The notes: a model not told the origin generated them from the letters alone. 64,000 bases of DNA from Myxococcales bacterium (GCA_016706225.1 JADJKB010000013.1:1-64000), one strand, 5' to 3'; counted from the first letter of the stretch, positions 44,276 through 53,148 are shown. Made by a program: numbers and translations.

Positions 44276-45127
44276 TCACTTCTCCGGATGAACCTGGGTC
44301 GCCCACCACGACCAGTTCCAGTAGTCGTCGCAGTAGGCCGTCTGGAACGAGCGCTGGTTTCGCACCAGGAAGAAGCCGGAGCCGGCGGACATGCCCAGGG
44401 TCTCGCCCATGTGCACGGTCGTGCCGGGATCGCCGGGGCCGACGTTGAAGACCAGCGCGTAGTCGTCGGGAGGATCACCGCCGCAGCCAGGCCCGCCACC
44501 TCCACAACCCAGCGCCTTGGCGTTCACGCTGAAGGGTGAGTCGGGCAGAGCTTGAAAGGTGCCATCGGTGGCGAGCAGATAGATCCAGTTGCCGTCGGAC
44601 ACCGGGTTCGGGACACCGCCCCAGTCTTTCACGCTGCGGATCGACATCCGCTCACTGCAGCTGCCCCACGCGGGGGCAACCTCGTGACGCACTTCCACGA
44701 ACGCTCCGACCGGGATCATGAGGCTCAGGCCCGCGGCAGCGATTTCGATGCTGGTCAGCCCTGGCATGCAGTCCGCGTTGGGTGGGCACTGATCGATGAC
44801 CAGAGCGGTCGGCGCGGATTTGACGACCGCGCCGGTGCCGGTCCAGTCCGCAGCTGGCCCGCCCGGCGCACAGCTCGCGGGCTCACCCCAGGCCGGAGCG
44901 ATCTGGGCGCTGAAGTGGTCGGTTGTTCGGGTGCAGGTGCCGGACCCGGCGCTGCCTGCGCTGCCGCCAGTGGAACCGCCAAAGCCAGCGGCTCCCCCCA
45001 CAGCGCCGCCAACGCCAGCGGCGCCTCCGGGGTTTGAACCGCCGGTGCCGGCATCCTGTCCGACGGAACCGCCACAGGCGAGGAGCAAGGCGGAGACGCT
45101 GAACACCGAGGCCGCGCGGAGGGGCAT
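44276..45127 (-). CDS. Gly-linker lipoprotein
   Basis: A 283-residue protein from ATG 45127. Signal peptide and lipobox (LLLAC) are followed by a linker of about 50 residues rich in Gly, Ala and Ser. The mature domain (about 70-283) has several Cys and conserved Trp (WGEPASC, the CDDYWNWSWW segment near the C-terminus), suggesting a beta-sandwich with disulphides. The family is not recognised. It lies 123 bases upstream of and in line with glnS, with no clear promoter close to the ATG. Confidence 0.72.
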   Translation of the reverse strand: MPLRAASVFSVSALLLACGGSVGQDAGTGGSNPGGAAGVGGAVGGAAGFGGSTGGSAGSAGSGTCTRTTDHFSAQIAPAWGEPASCAPGGPAADWTGTGAVVKSAPTALVIDQCPPNADCMPGLTSIEIAAAGLSLMIPVGAFVEVRHEVAPAWGSCSERMSIRSVKDWGGVPNPVSDGNWIYLLATDGTFQALPDSPFSVNAKALGCGGGGPGCGGDPPDDYALVFNVGPGDPGTTVHMGETLGMSAGSGFFLVRNQRSFQTAYCDDYWNWSWWATQVHPEK

Positions 45128-45315
45128 GGCGCGGATGCAGTGCAACGCGTGTGCCGCGGGTAGTGCAGATTTTCTCGCGCGACTCCGGGGTCGGATGGCA
45201 CAGGCTGCGCCAGGTCAGGGACGTTCGGGTCAGGCGACTGCGCTCGAGTGGCTGCGAAATCACCGAGACAGGGGCGACCCGCACCCGTCGAGTGGTCCAA
45301 AGGGCGGGCTCCCCG

Positions 45316-45321
45316 TATCCT
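45316..45321 (+). promoter_or_regulatory. -10 hexamer TATCCT, leaderless-type
   Basis: TATCCT lies 7 bases before ATG 45329. Confidence 0.5.
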
Positions 45322-45328
45322 GAGCCCG

Positions 45329-45982
45329 ATGTTGCTCAGCACCTGGCCATCGCGCGCGCTGCTTGCGGCGTCTCTGCTCGTGTGGGTGCCCACGGCCTGC
45401 AGCGTCGAGCCCCTCGAGCTGGAGGGCAAAGAGTGCCCCTGCGCCGCGGGCTACACCTGCGACCCCCGGGAGAACCGCTGTGTGATCGGCAAAGCGACGG
45501 GCGGTGCAGGGGGCGACGCAGCCGCGGGTGGCAGCGCCGGCACCCTGGCTGGGGGCAGTGGTGGAACCGGCGGCGGTGGTTCGGGGGGAATCGCTGGAGG
45601 TGCCGCCTCGGGAGGCACGGGCGCGAGTGATGCGAGCGTCGGCGGCACGAGCAGCGGCGGTGCGGGCGGCAATCCGGGGGGCGGCGGTGCGACCGGAGGT
45701 GGCGGCGCACCCGGAGGTGGCGGCGCAACCGGAGGCGGCGGCGCAACCGGAGGCGGCGGCGCACCCGGGGGGGGTGGCACAACCGGAGGCGGCGGCACGG
45801 ACGGAGGCACCAAGGGCAGCTGCGTCGGCCATTGCGCTCTCGACAACGTCGCGGTCCCGGGCAGCGCCCCTCCCTGCTACTGCGACGCCGCGTGCGAAGG
45901 TTTCAACGACTGCTGCAGCGACAAGATCGCAGTTTGTGGCAAGGCACCCCCAGACGCTGGGGCCGACACTGGCCCAGGCTGA
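45329..45982 (+). CDS. Gly-repeat lipoprotein with SMB-like C-terminal knot
   Basis: A 217-residue protein from ATG 45329. Signal peptide and Cys (VPTAC) are followed by a short EGF-like or Cys cluster (CPCAAGYTCDPRENRC). A Gly-rich linker of about 110 residues then contains GGGGATGGGGAPGGGG-type repeats. The C-terminal domain (about 165-205) has the pattern CxxxC...CYCDxxC...DCCxD...C of somatomedin-B knots. This is an unusual domain for bacteria; the same layout is seen at 6015-6875. It is probably surface-displayed. Confidence 0.75.
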   Translation: MLLSTWPSRALLAASLLVWVPTACSVEPLELEGKECPCAAGYTCDPRENRCVIGKATGGAGGDAAAGGSAGTLAGGSGGTGGGGSGGIAGGAASGGTGASDASVGGTSSGGAGGNPGGGGATGGGGAPGGGGATGGGGATGGGGAPGGGGTTGGGGTDGGTKGSCVGHCALDNVAVPGSAPPCYCDAACEGFNDCCSDKIAVCGKAPPDAGADTGPG

Positions 45983-46094
45983 GCGCCAGATCACCGCTCG
46001 CGCCGCCCTCCTCCGGGGATCCACACACATGGAGGCTGCGTGGAGAAACTCTCGCGTCGGGCAGTGTGAAGCTGCGCCGAGCGTCTAAGCCTCG

Positions 46095-47243
46095 ATGTCG
46101 AGCAGACGTTGGGCGGTGCTGGCCGCCGCGAGCGGTGTGATCGTTTCGCTGTGGGCGGTCCCACGTCGGCTCTGCCAGAGCGGCGCTGAAACACTCTGGC
46201 GCTCGGACGCCGAGACCAGTGAGGCTTTGTCGAAGAACGTCGACCGGCACCTCGCCGAGCTCGGCTCCGGGAGCTTCCGCACGGGGTCGCGACGCTTCGA
46301 CGGTGAGTGGCGGTTTGGCACCGCGCTGATGGCGAGCTTGGGCTTCGGGCAGGTCGCGCGGGAGCACCCGCAGCTGACACGGAGCTCCCTGGAACGCATG
46401 GATCGCGCCCTCGACGCCGCGATGTCAGAGCGGGCGAGGGCGTTCGACGTCGAAGCGTGGGGCGAGGACCCGCTGACTTCTCTCGACTCCGAACACGGTC
46501 ACGTCGCGTACCTGGGATATCTGAATCTGGCGCTCTCCGTGCGCCGCTTCGTCCAGCCCGAGTCGCGATTCGCAGCGGTCAACGACCGCCTGAGCAAGGC
46601 GCTCGAGCGGCGACTCTCGGCAGCAAGCGCCCACGTTGCCCAGACCTATCCGGGGGAAATCTACCCGGTCGACAACTCGGCGGCCGTGGCGTCGCTCGCG
46701 CTCCGGGCCCGCGCGCTCGGAACGGAGCCACCCCCGGTCGTGGCGGAGTTCATCCACGAGCTCGCCACGCGGTTCGTCGATCCCAAGACCGGCCTGCTCC
46801 ACCAATCTCTGACGAGCGAGCGCGCTCCGGCCGACGCGCCGCGCGGCTCCGGCACTGCCCTTGCTGCCTACTTCCTCTCGTTCGCGGACGAGCCCGCCTC
46901 GCTCGCGCTGCATCGCGCCGTGCGCCGCGAGCTTGCGGGCGACGTGCTCGGTTTTGGTGTCGTTCACGAATACGCCGACGGTGCGCGGTTCCGCTCCGGG
47001 GACATCGACTCGGGGCCGCTGGTGTTCGGGCTCAGCATCTCGGCCATGGGATTCGGCATGGCGGGTTGTCGTGTGCACGGCGATCGAGCTTCATTCATCG
47101 GCCTCTACCGCTCGTTCAACCTGCTGGGCGCGCCGAGCACTCGCGGTTCGGAGCTCAGCTTCGCCGCGGGCGGACCGCTGGGGAACGCCATCGTGTTTGC
47201 GATGCTGACCGCGCTCCCGCCCGACCGCTGGAGGAGAGCTTGA
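46095..47243 (+). CDS. Alpha-barrel-like protein with membrane anchor, unknown function
   Basis: A 382-residue protein from ATG 46095. An N-terminal hydrophobic segment suggests anchoring. The rest is helical repeats with conserved aromatic and Gly patterns (WRFGTALMASLGFG, HGHVAYLGYLNLALS, YPVDNSAAVASLALRA, GDIDSGPLVFGLS), as in (alpha/alpha)6-barrel enzymes. The acidic pairs in the GDIDSGP and YPVDNSA segments could be catalytic. No family is assigned with confidence. A GGAGGAG site at the 3' end serves the next gene. Confidence 0.65.
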   Translation: MSSRRWAVLAAASGVIVSLWAVPRRLCQSGAETLWRSDAETSEALSKNVDRHLAELGSGSFRTGSRRFDGEWRFGTALMASLGFGQVAREHPQLTRSSLERMDRALDAAMSERARAFDVEAWGEDPLTSLDSEHGHVAYLGYLNLALSVRRFVQPESRFAAVNDRLSKALERRLSAASAHVAQTYPGEIYPVDNSAAVASLALRARALGTEPPPVVAEFIHELATRFVDPKTGLLHQSLTSERAPADAPRGSGTALAAYFLSFADEPASLALHRAVRRELAGDVLGFGVVHEYADGARFRSGDIDSGPLVFGLSISAMGFGMAGCRVHGDRASFIGLYRSFNLLGAPSTRGSELSFAAGGPLGNAIVFAMLTALPPDRWRRA

Positions 47244-47665
47244 AACCGCCGCGGGTTCTGTTGGCGCTCGGGCTGCTCGGCCTCGCGGAGTGGCTGCTGA
47301 TCTTCATCGCGAGGGAGTGGAGCTTCGTGGCCGCGCTGCTCTCGCCGGGTGAGCACAGCCAGCTCGTGGCGCTGGGGTTCGGCGCCGGGTTCCTGGCTGT
47401 TCGGCTGGGTGCGCGAGTGCTTGTGCCCGCATTCGTCGGCGGATACGCGGCTTTTCTTGGGGTTTCTGCCGGGTTCCGATATTTTTCTGGGCGCCTCGGC
47501 TCGCCATCTCGCCGGCCTGGCCCTATGCTCAGTGGGCCCAAAAATGGCGCGGAGGAGAAAAATGCCGAATCGAGACCCGTCAAATCCCAGCCTTTCGCGT
47601 CGCTCTTTGCTGGGCGGCACCGCCGCGCTGGCCACCGCGTCCCTGGCCCCGAGCGCCGGCGCTGA
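47240..47665 (+). CDS. Small integral membrane protein, coupled
   Basis: TTG 47240 overlaps the preceding stop as TTGA and follows a strong GAGGAG site. The first 95 residues hold two to three hydrophobic helices (LLALGLLGLAEWLLIFIA and the AFVGGYAAFLGVSAGF region). The frame then runs on in basic sequence to 47665, overlapping the DUF362 gene by 104 bases. The membrane part looks real, but the basic tail may be only run-on. Confidence 0.5.
   Translation: MKPPRVLLALGLLGLAEWLLIFIAREWSFVAALLSPGEHSQLVALGFGAGFLAVRLGARVLVPAFVGGYAAFLGVSAGFRYFSGRLGSPSRRPGPMLSGPKNGAEEKNAESRPVKSQPFASLFAGRHRRAGHRVPGPERRR
47524..47529 (+). promoter_or_regulatory. -10 hexamer TATGCT for DUF362 gene
   Basis: TATGCT lies 14 bases before ATG 47544 and 32 before ATG 47562, inside the end of the small membrane-protein gene. 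A leader containing GGAGGAG would result. Confidence 0.35.
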
Positions 47666-48641
47666 CGAACCCGCGAGCCTCGCGGCGAAGCCCCCGGCGG
47701 GCTTCAAACCCATGACCAAGACGGGTCGCATCGTGAAGGTGACGAAGGGGAATGATTTTCCGTCGCTGATGCAGCCCAACCTGCTCTGGCCGAAGGCAGA
47801 CGTCGCCAAGAACATGGTCGAGCGGGCGCTGATGGAGCTGACCGGCGCGCCGAACCTGGTCGAAGCGTTGGGCAAGTTCATCCACAAGGACGACGTCGTT
47901 GCGATCAAGCCGAACGGCATCGCCGGTCAGTCCGGCGCTACCATGGCGGCCAACGCCGAGGTGGTGATGCCGATCATCCACGGGCTGATCGCGCTCGGCG
48001 TGCCGCCCGAGAAGATCACCGTGTACGAGCAGTTTCCGAGTTACATGAAGGGCACGCGCATCGGCGGCAAGGGCAACAAACTTCCGGCAGGCGTCAAGAC
48101 CGGCATTCACATGAACAGCCTGGTCGCGATGCCCGAGACCGTGATCTACAAGAACGTGAAGACGCAGTACGTGAAGTTCCTGACCGAGGCGACGGCGGTG
48201 ATCGACGTCACGCAGATCAAGGACCACTCGATCTGCGGTTTCACCGGCTGCCTCAAGAACATGACCCACGGCTCCATCACCAATCCGGGCAAACACCACG
48301 GCGCCGGGGCGCACGCGCAGATTGCCGCGCTATACAACCACGAGATCATGCGCAGCCGCGTGCGCCTGCACATCGTGGACGCCTTCAAGATCATGTACGA
48401 CAAGGGGCCGCTCGACAAAGACCCGAAGCGGCGCATTCCTTACGGGGCAGTCTTTGCCACGACGGATCCGGTCGCGATGGACACCATCGGCTGGAAGATC
48501 GTGGACAACGCCCGCAAAGAGAACGGCATGAAGTCGCTGGCTCAGGTCGGGCGCGAGCCGAAGTTCATCGCAAAGGCCGCAGATCTGGGGCTAGGAGCCC
48601 ACGCCGAGAGCAAGATCAAACTCTCGGAAGTCGCGCTCTGA
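47562..48641 (+). CDS. DUF362-family Tat-exported protein
   Basis: A 359-residue protein from ATG 47562, chosen because GGAGGAG lies 4 bases before it (an in-frame ATG at 47544 would add 6 residues). A Tat-type signal (SRRSLLGG) is followed by the hydrophobic stretch. The body has DUF362 blocks, including VVAIKPNGIAG, VIDVTQIKDHSICGFTGCLKNMTHG and GAVFATTDPVAMD. Homologues may bind Fe-S clusters or act on sulphur compounds; only two Cys are near each other here. It is probably exported folded with a cofactor. Confidence 0.85.
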   Translation: MPNRDPSNPSLSRRSLLGGTAALATASLAPSAGADEPASLAAKPPAGFKPMTKTGRIVKVTKGNDFPSLMQPNLLWPKADVAKNMVERALMELTGAPNLVEALGKFIHKDDVVAIKPNGIAGQSGATMAANAEVVMPIIHGLIALGVPPEKITVYEQFPSYMKGTRIGGKGNKLPAGVKTGIHMNSLVAMPETVIYKNVKTQYVKFLTEATAVIDVTQIKDHSICGFTGCLKNMTHGSITNPGKHHGAGAHAQIAALYNHEIMRSRVRLHIVDAFKIMYDKGPLDKDPKRRIPYGAVFATTDPVAMDTIGWKIVDNARKENGMKSLAQVGREPKFIAKAADLGLGAHAESKIKLSEVAL

Positions 48642-48664
48642 TTTCGGGTTTCGGGGCGGAGCGC

Positions 48665-50242
48665 TCAGCGCTTCCACAGCGCGAGCACCAAGATCAAGAG
48701 CGCGACGCCCGCGACGATGGCGAAGATCGCCATCGGGCTCATGCCAGTCTTTGCGCTCGGCTGAGACTTTTCGCGTTTCGCCTTCTTGGGGGAGGGCGTG
48801 AGCTTCGGACCGGTGTGCTCGACGTGGTGGTCGTGACGCCGCTCGGAGCGCGTCGCACCTTCAGCTTTGGGTTTGGTCTTGTTTTTTGGCTTTTCGCTGG
48901 CGGCCTTGACGGGTTTCTCTTCGGGCGGCGGACGCTCCGCCTCGCGGCGGGCGCGCTCTTCTTCGGCTCGCGCTCGGGCCTCGGCCTGTGCTTGCGCGCG
49001 CTGGGCCTGCTCGGCCTTGAGCCGATCGGCGCGCGCAGCCTTCTTCGACTTGCGACGCTCGGCCTTCTTGCCGGCGGCGAGGGCGCGCGCGCGGCGTTGG
49101 TGCTCGCGTCGTTCTTGCTTTGATGCTCCGACGGAGCGCGGCCCGCCTCGGGATGCGGGACCGGAGGCGAGAGGGGCTGGTGTCGCGGCCGAGGCTGTGC
49201 GCGCGGCGGTTGCACCGAGCGCGACGCCGGGGCGCGCCGCAGGAAGTGACGCGGCCGCTGGCGGTTTGGCGGTGACGCCAGCAGGAGCGGACTCTGATGC
49301 CGCGGGCGCGGGAGCGGGAGCGGGCTTTGACGCTGCGGGCGTGGGCGTCGTCGCGGGTGCGGGCTTCGCTGCCGCGGGCGCGGGAGCGGGCTTTGACGCT
49401 GCGGGCGTGGGCGTCGTCGCGGGGGCGGGCTTCGCTGGCGCGGGCGCGGGCGTCGCCACAGGAGTGGGCTTCGCTGCCGCGGGCGTCGCCACAGGAGTGG
49501 GCTTTGCTGCCGCGGGCGCGGGAGCCGAAGCGGGCGTTGATGGCGCGGGCGCGAGCGCGGGGGTCGTCGCGAGCTTCGATGCCGCGGGAGCGGGCGCGGG
49601 TATCGAAGCGGGAGTGCTTGCCGGCCTGGCTGCAACGGCTGGCGCTGGGGCGGCCACCGGCGGCGACGGGGACTCGTCCCAGCCGGCGTCGACCACTGCC
49701 ACGGGGATGGGCGGTGGCGGCGGCTTGGACGGAGTGGGTGCCGGAATGGACGACGGGGGTCTCGCAGCGGTCGGCAGCGTGGGGGCGGCGGGTCGCGGAG
49801 GCGGAATGGATGCGGGGCGGGCGGGCGGTGACCCGGACGCCGCCGCCGGAGTCGGACCTGGAGCGGGAGCGGGCCGCGACGCCGCCCGCGTGGGAACCGG
49901 AGCCGGCGCGGGAGCGGGCCGCGACGCTGCCGGAGTCGGACCGGGAGCCGGAGCGGGCCTCGCCGCCGTCGGAGTCGGAACCGCAGCCGGCGTGAGCGCG
50001 GGCTTGGGTGGGGCCGCGGCCGGCGCTTGGCTTGGCGCCGCGGCCGTTTTGGCTTCGGCCGCTGGAGCGGGGGTCGCGGGGGCGGGAACGGGAGCCTTGG
50101 GCGCCGCCGGGCTCACAACGGCGGGCGCCGGCCCGGGCGCGGGTGCGCCTGCCGGAGCACCTAACCCGGGCGCCGTCGCCGGGGCCCGCGGGCTTTCGTC
50201 GTCCGGTACATCAAACAGCCCGTCTAAGTCGTTCTTGCCCAC
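48665..50242 (-). CDS. Pro/Ala-rich tail-anchored protein
   Basis: A 525-residue protein from GTG 50242. The first 20 residues (GKNDLDGLFDVPDDESP) form a short acidic region. Then comes about 350 residues of low-complexity Pro/Ala repeats with few charges, followed by a Lys/Arg/Glu-rich helical segment of about 100 residues. A single C-terminal hydrophobic helix (about 505-523) ends Leu-Trp-Lys-Arg. This is a tail-anchored layout. The repeats suggest a long flexible spacer. No family is assigned. Confidence 0.7.
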   Translation of the reverse strand: MGKNDLDGLFDVPDDESPRAPATAPGLGAPAGAPAPGPAPAVVSPAAPKAPVPAPATPAPAAEAKTAAAPSQAPAAAPPKPALTPAAVPTPTAARPAPAPGPTPAASRPAPAPAPVPTRAASRPAPAPGPTPAAASGSPPARPASIPPPRPAAPTLPTAARPPSSIPAPTPSKPPPPPIPVAVVDAGWDESPSPPVAAPAPAVAARPASTPASIPAPAPAASKLATTPALAPAPSTPASAPAPAAAKPTPVATPAAAKPTPVATPAPAPAKPAPATTPTPAASKPAPAPAAAKPAPATTPTPAASKPAPAPAPAASESAPAGVTAKPPAAASLPAARPGVALGATAARTASAATPAPLASGPASRGGPRSVGASKQERREHQRRARALAAGKKAERRKSKKAARADRLKAEQAQRAQAQAEARARAEEERARREAERPPPEEKPVKAASEKPKNKTKPKAEGATRSERRHDHHVEHTGPKLTPSPKKAKREKSQPSAKTGMSPMAIFAIVAGVALLILVLALWKR

Positions 50243-50251
50243 GGACCCGCG

Positions 50252-50257
50252 ACCTTA
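50252..50257 (-). promoter_or_regulatory. -10 hexamer TAAGGT, leaderless-type
   Basis: On the minus strand TAAGGT lies 9 bases before GTG 50242 of the Pro/Ala-rich gene. Confidence 0.45.
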
Positions 50258-50312
50258 GCAAACGTTGGCTCCGCTCCGCCAATCGGCCGAGATGGCGCCG
50301 ATTGGTGGCAGA

Positions 50313-51590
50313 TCACAGCCGGCGGGTTCCCCAGTCCTCGAAGGTGCGCTGCACCTCGCCCGTGTAGATCTGGCGGGGACGGTGGATTCGATACCCGTCC
50401 GGGTCGTTGCGCTGCTCCATGTAGTGCGCGATCCAGCCGGGGATGCGCCCCAGGGTGAACATCACCGTGAACATGTCGGTGGGGATGTTCATCGCGCGGT
50501 AGATGATGCCGCTGTAGAAGTCGACGTTCGGGTACAGCTTGCGCTGCACGAAGTATTCGTCCTTGAGCGCGATCTCTTCCAGGTTCTTCGCCAGGTCGAG
50601 CAGCGGGTCGTGAATGCCGAGCTCGTTGAAGATGCGGTCGGCCGCCGTCTTCAAGAGCTGCGCTCGGGGGTCGAAGTTCTTGTAGATGCGGTGACCGAAA
50701 CCCATCAGGCGGGTCTTGCTGTCTCCGCTCTTGACGCGATCGAGGAACCCCTTGTAGTCGCCGCCGCTGGCCTGAAGCTGCGCCAGCATTTCGAGCACCG
50801 CCTGGTTGGCGCCGCCGTGGCGCGGGCCCCAGAGCGCACAGATCGCCGCGGACAGCGAGGCGTAGAGGTTGGCCTCGCTCGAGCCCACCATGCGCATGGT
50901 CGAGGTGGAACAATTCTGTTCGTGGTCGGCGTGCAAGATCAGGAGCAGGTTCATCGCATCTTCGAACGCGCTGGGTACCTCGTATTCGGCCGCGGGAACC
51001 GCGAACATCATGCGCAGGAAGTTGGCCGGCCACGACATGTCGTTGCGTGGGTAGACGAACGGCTGACCGATGCTCTTTTTGTAAGCGAAGGCGGCCAGCG
51101 TCTTGCTCTTTGCCAGGATACGAATGATGTTGAGGTCCAGATCCTTCTCGGTGTCGGGATAGAAGCTCGACAGCGACGCCACCATCGCCGCCATGATCGC
51201 CATGGGGTGGGCGTTCGGCGGGTAGCCTTCGTAGAACTTCTTCATGTCCTCGTGGATGAGCGTGTGCATCGTCATCTTCTGACGAAACGTCGCGAGCTCC
51301 TCGAGGCTCGGCCGCTGGCCGTAGATCAGGAGGTAACAAACCTCCGTGAAGCGGGCACGCCCCGCCACTTCTTCGATCGGATACCCGCGGTAGCGCAGGA
51401 TGCCTTTATCGCCGTCGATGAAGGTGATCGCGCTCTTGCACGAGCCGGTGTTGCCGTAGCCGTCGTCGAAGGTGACGAGGCCGGTTTCTCCCCTCAGCTT
51501 TCGAACGTCGATCGCTCTTTCCTTCTCGGAACCTTCGATCAACGGGAGTGGGTACTCTTTGCCGTCGTAAGTGAGCTTGGCTGTGGACAT
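50313..51590 (-). CDS. gltA: Citrate synthase
   Basis: A 425-residue type II citrate synthase from ATG 51590, which condenses oxaloacetate and acetyl-CoA in the TCA cycle. Key blocks are the N-terminal DPGYGNTGSC-like start, GYPIEEVA, the HEDMKKF helix, LHADHEQNCSTSTMR with the substrate His, WGPRHGGANQ, and GFGHRIYK. Length fits the hexameric bacterial form. The frame upstream to 51668 is open but has no matching family residues. Promoter candidates in the 215-base region are not convincing. Confidence 0.95.
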   Translation of the reverse strand: MSTAKLTYDGKEYPLPLIEGSEKERAIDVRKLRGETGLVTFDDGYGNTGSCKSAITFIDGDKGILRYRGYPIEEVAGRARFTEVCYLLIYGQRPSLEELATFRQKMTMHTLIHEDMKKFYEGYPPNAHPMAIMAAMVASLSSFYPDTEKDLDLNIIRILAKSKTLAAFAYKKSIGQPFVYPRNDMSWPANFLRMMFAVPAAEYEVPSAFEDAMNLLLILHADHEQNCSTSTMRMVGSSEANLYASLSAAICALWGPRHGGANQAVLEMLAQLQASGGDYKGFLDRVKSGDSKTRLMGFGHRIYKNFDPRAQLLKTAADRIFNELGIHDPLLDLAKNLEEIALKDEYFVQRKLYPNVDFYSGIIYRAMNIPTDMFTVMFTLGRIPGWIAHYMEQRNDPDGYRIHRPRQIYTGEVQRTFEDWGTRRL

Positions 51591-51805
51591 GGCACTCTCG
51601 AAGTAGCACGGACGGGGTCGATGGCTCCGCGAAAAATCTACCTTGTTGCTGGCCTGGCTTCCGCACACACCGGCCCCCTACGATCCCCCGCTTTCACGCC
51701 ATCCCCGCCCAAAATAGACCGCAGAAGTCAGCTCGCTCCCGGCCGCACGCCGCGCAGTTCTGACGCGAAATGCAGCCCGGCCGTCTCGGCCGTCCAGCCT
51801 CTCTC

Positions 51806-52366
51806 TCAGCGGGCGTCGGTGCGGCTCGACGTCGTGCGCAGATCTCTGAGCCAATAGCTGAGCGCTGCGAGCGCTCCTGCGACGGCCGTCACCCAGATCA
51901 TCTCGGCGGTGTAGGGCGCACGGAACATGGCCATCCCGATGGTGATGAACTGCAACACCGTAGCCAGCTTGCCCGGCACGTTGGCCATGGGTTGCTCCAC
52001 GCGCGCGCGCCGCTTCGCCTGCGAGAGGGCCCACCAGGCTACCAGCGGGGCCTCGGCAATCTCTCGCGTCGCAAGCAGCAGCACGGAGCCGGGCGTGAGT
52101 CGGCTCGTTGCGATCAATGAACCGACCACCGTGAGCACGAACAGTTTGTCCGTGATCGGATCGACCACGGCACCCGTCGCGGTGACCTGTCCATGACGGC
52201 GTGCCCAGAACCCGTCGAGCACGTCGGTCGCGCCGGCCGCGGCCAGGATCGCGAGCTCGAGCCACGGGTGGTTGAGCGCCAAGACGAAGCCAACCGCCAA
52301 GGGAACACGGGTGAGGCTGAGCAGGCTCGGGACTAGCAGCAGGTCCTTGGCTCGATAGTGCGGCAT
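51806..52366 (-). CDS. CDP-alcohol phosphatidyltransferase (PgsA-like)
   Basis: A 186-residue integral membrane enzyme from ATG 52366. The complete family motif D48-xx-D51-G52-xx-A55-R56-x8-G65-xxx-D69-xxx-D73 is present, with five to six hydrophobic helices. It transfers a phosphatidyl or similar group from a CDP-lipid to an alcohol, most often glycerol 3-phosphate in phosphatidylglycerol synthesis. The alcohol cannot be identified from sequence. It starts 4 bases after the truncated helicase gene, in one transcript. Confidence 0.9.
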   Translation of the reverse strand: MPHYRAKDLLLVPSLLSLTRVPLAVGFVLALNHPWLELAILAAAGATDVLDGFWARRHGQVTATGAVVDPITDKLFVLTVVGSLIATSRLTPGSVLLLATREIAEAPLVAWWALSQAKRRARVEQPMANVPGKLATVLQFITIGMAMFRAPYTAEMIWVTAVAGALAALSYWLRDLRTTSSRTDAR

Positions 52367-52370
52367 CGGG

Positions 52371-52763
52371 TCACTCCGCGCTCGGTGGACCCAAGAACCA
52401 GGTCTCGAGCCGCCCGCGCACCGCCAGCAGCCGGTCCGAGAAGACGTGCCCGCGCTCGCGGTGCGCAGCGAGCTGGATCTCGTCGACCGCCAGAAAGTCG
52501 ACCCGCAGGTCGACGGGCATCGCCTCGACCGTGCAGATGAAGTACGCGGGGCGAGGAGGCACACGCCTTTCTTCGCCGGTGATCAGCGGCACTTGCGCTT
52601 CCCCCACTTTGGCGCTGACCCGATCGTAGACCTCGCGGGCAAGCAGCCGCAGGGGTAGCCCGAGCATGCCCGTCTCGTGCTCCAGCATGCGCCCGACGGC
52701 CCGGTGGGTCTTGCCGGTGTTCGTCGGCCCGAGCAGGGCGAGCACGGGTGCTCCGTCGGCCAC
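52371..52763 (-). CDS. Suv3-like helicase, N-terminal RecA half only
   Basis: A 130-residue protein from GTG 52763. Walker A GPTNTGKT is at 12-19 and the DEIQ motif at 94-97. The blocks GMLGLPLRLLAREVYDR, ITGEERR and CTVEAMP between them match the N-terminal RecA fold of Suv3-type (mitochondrial-degradosome-like) RNA helicases, which are several hundred residues long. Here translation stops at FLGPPSAE, before motif III. The next gene (CDP-alcohol transferase) begins 4 bases on in another frame, so no second RecA half follows. Either a decayed gene or a small ATP-binding relic. Confidence 0.7.
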   Translation of the reverse strand: MADGAPVLALLGPTNTGKTHRAVGRMLEHETGMLGLPLRLLAREVYDRVSAKVGEAQVPLITGEERRVPPRPAYFICTVEAMPVDLRVDFLAVDEIQLAAHRERGHVFSDRLLAVRGRLETWFLGPPSAE

Positions 52764-52769
52764 CTTCGA

Positions 52770-52775
52770 AGCCTA
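52770..52775 (-). promoter_or_regulatory. -10 hexamer TAGGCT, leaderless-type
   Basis: On the minus strand TAGGCT lies 6 bases before GTG 52763. It should drive both the truncated helicase and the CDP-alcohol transferase gene. Confidence 0.5.
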
Positions 52776-52911
52776 AGGCCGACGGGATTCGAGGGCACCC
52801 GGCGCCGTTGGCGGGAAGGCCCGGCGCCGCGAAGCGGAGCGGAAAAAGCCCGGCTTTTGACGGGGCGCCCCCAGGTGGACCCTTGCGGAACAGCCCGCAT
52901 GTGCTTACCTG

Positions 52912-53148
52912 ATGGGCTTCATGTCCGGCTCCGACTTCATCTTTGGCTTGTTGATCCTCGCCCTCGTTGCGGGGCAAGTGTGGCTGACCGTGCGCGTCTG
53001 GCGCAGCAAATCCTACGAGCGCAGCCAGAAGATGCTGCAGTCCAAGCTGATCTGGCTGGTGCCGGTGATCGGCGCGGTGCTGGTCTTCTCGTTGATGCCC
53101 GACGAAGACGACGCCCTGCGCCGCCCAAAGAACGAGCTCCGCGGCTGA
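52912..53148 (+). CDS. Small two-TM membrane protein
   Basis: A 78-residue protein from ATG 52912 (or 52921) with two hydrophobic helices: one near the N-terminus (FIFGLLILALVAGQVWLTV) and one at about 46-62, separated by a basic loop. The second helix ends in a Met-Pro and acidic tail. It loosely resembles the PLDc_N type of two-helix membrane module. The role is unknown. Confidence 0.6.
   Translation: MGFMSGSDFIFGLLILALVAGQVWLTVRVWRSKSYERSQKMLQSKLIWLVPVIGAVLVFSLMPDEDDALRRPKNELRG

Noticed and set aside
48867..50258. Plus-strand Gly/Ala-rich open frame of 463 codons
   Set aside because: Mirror of the Pro/Ala-rich gene on the other strand. The minus-strand frame has a start with -10 box and a membrane anchor.
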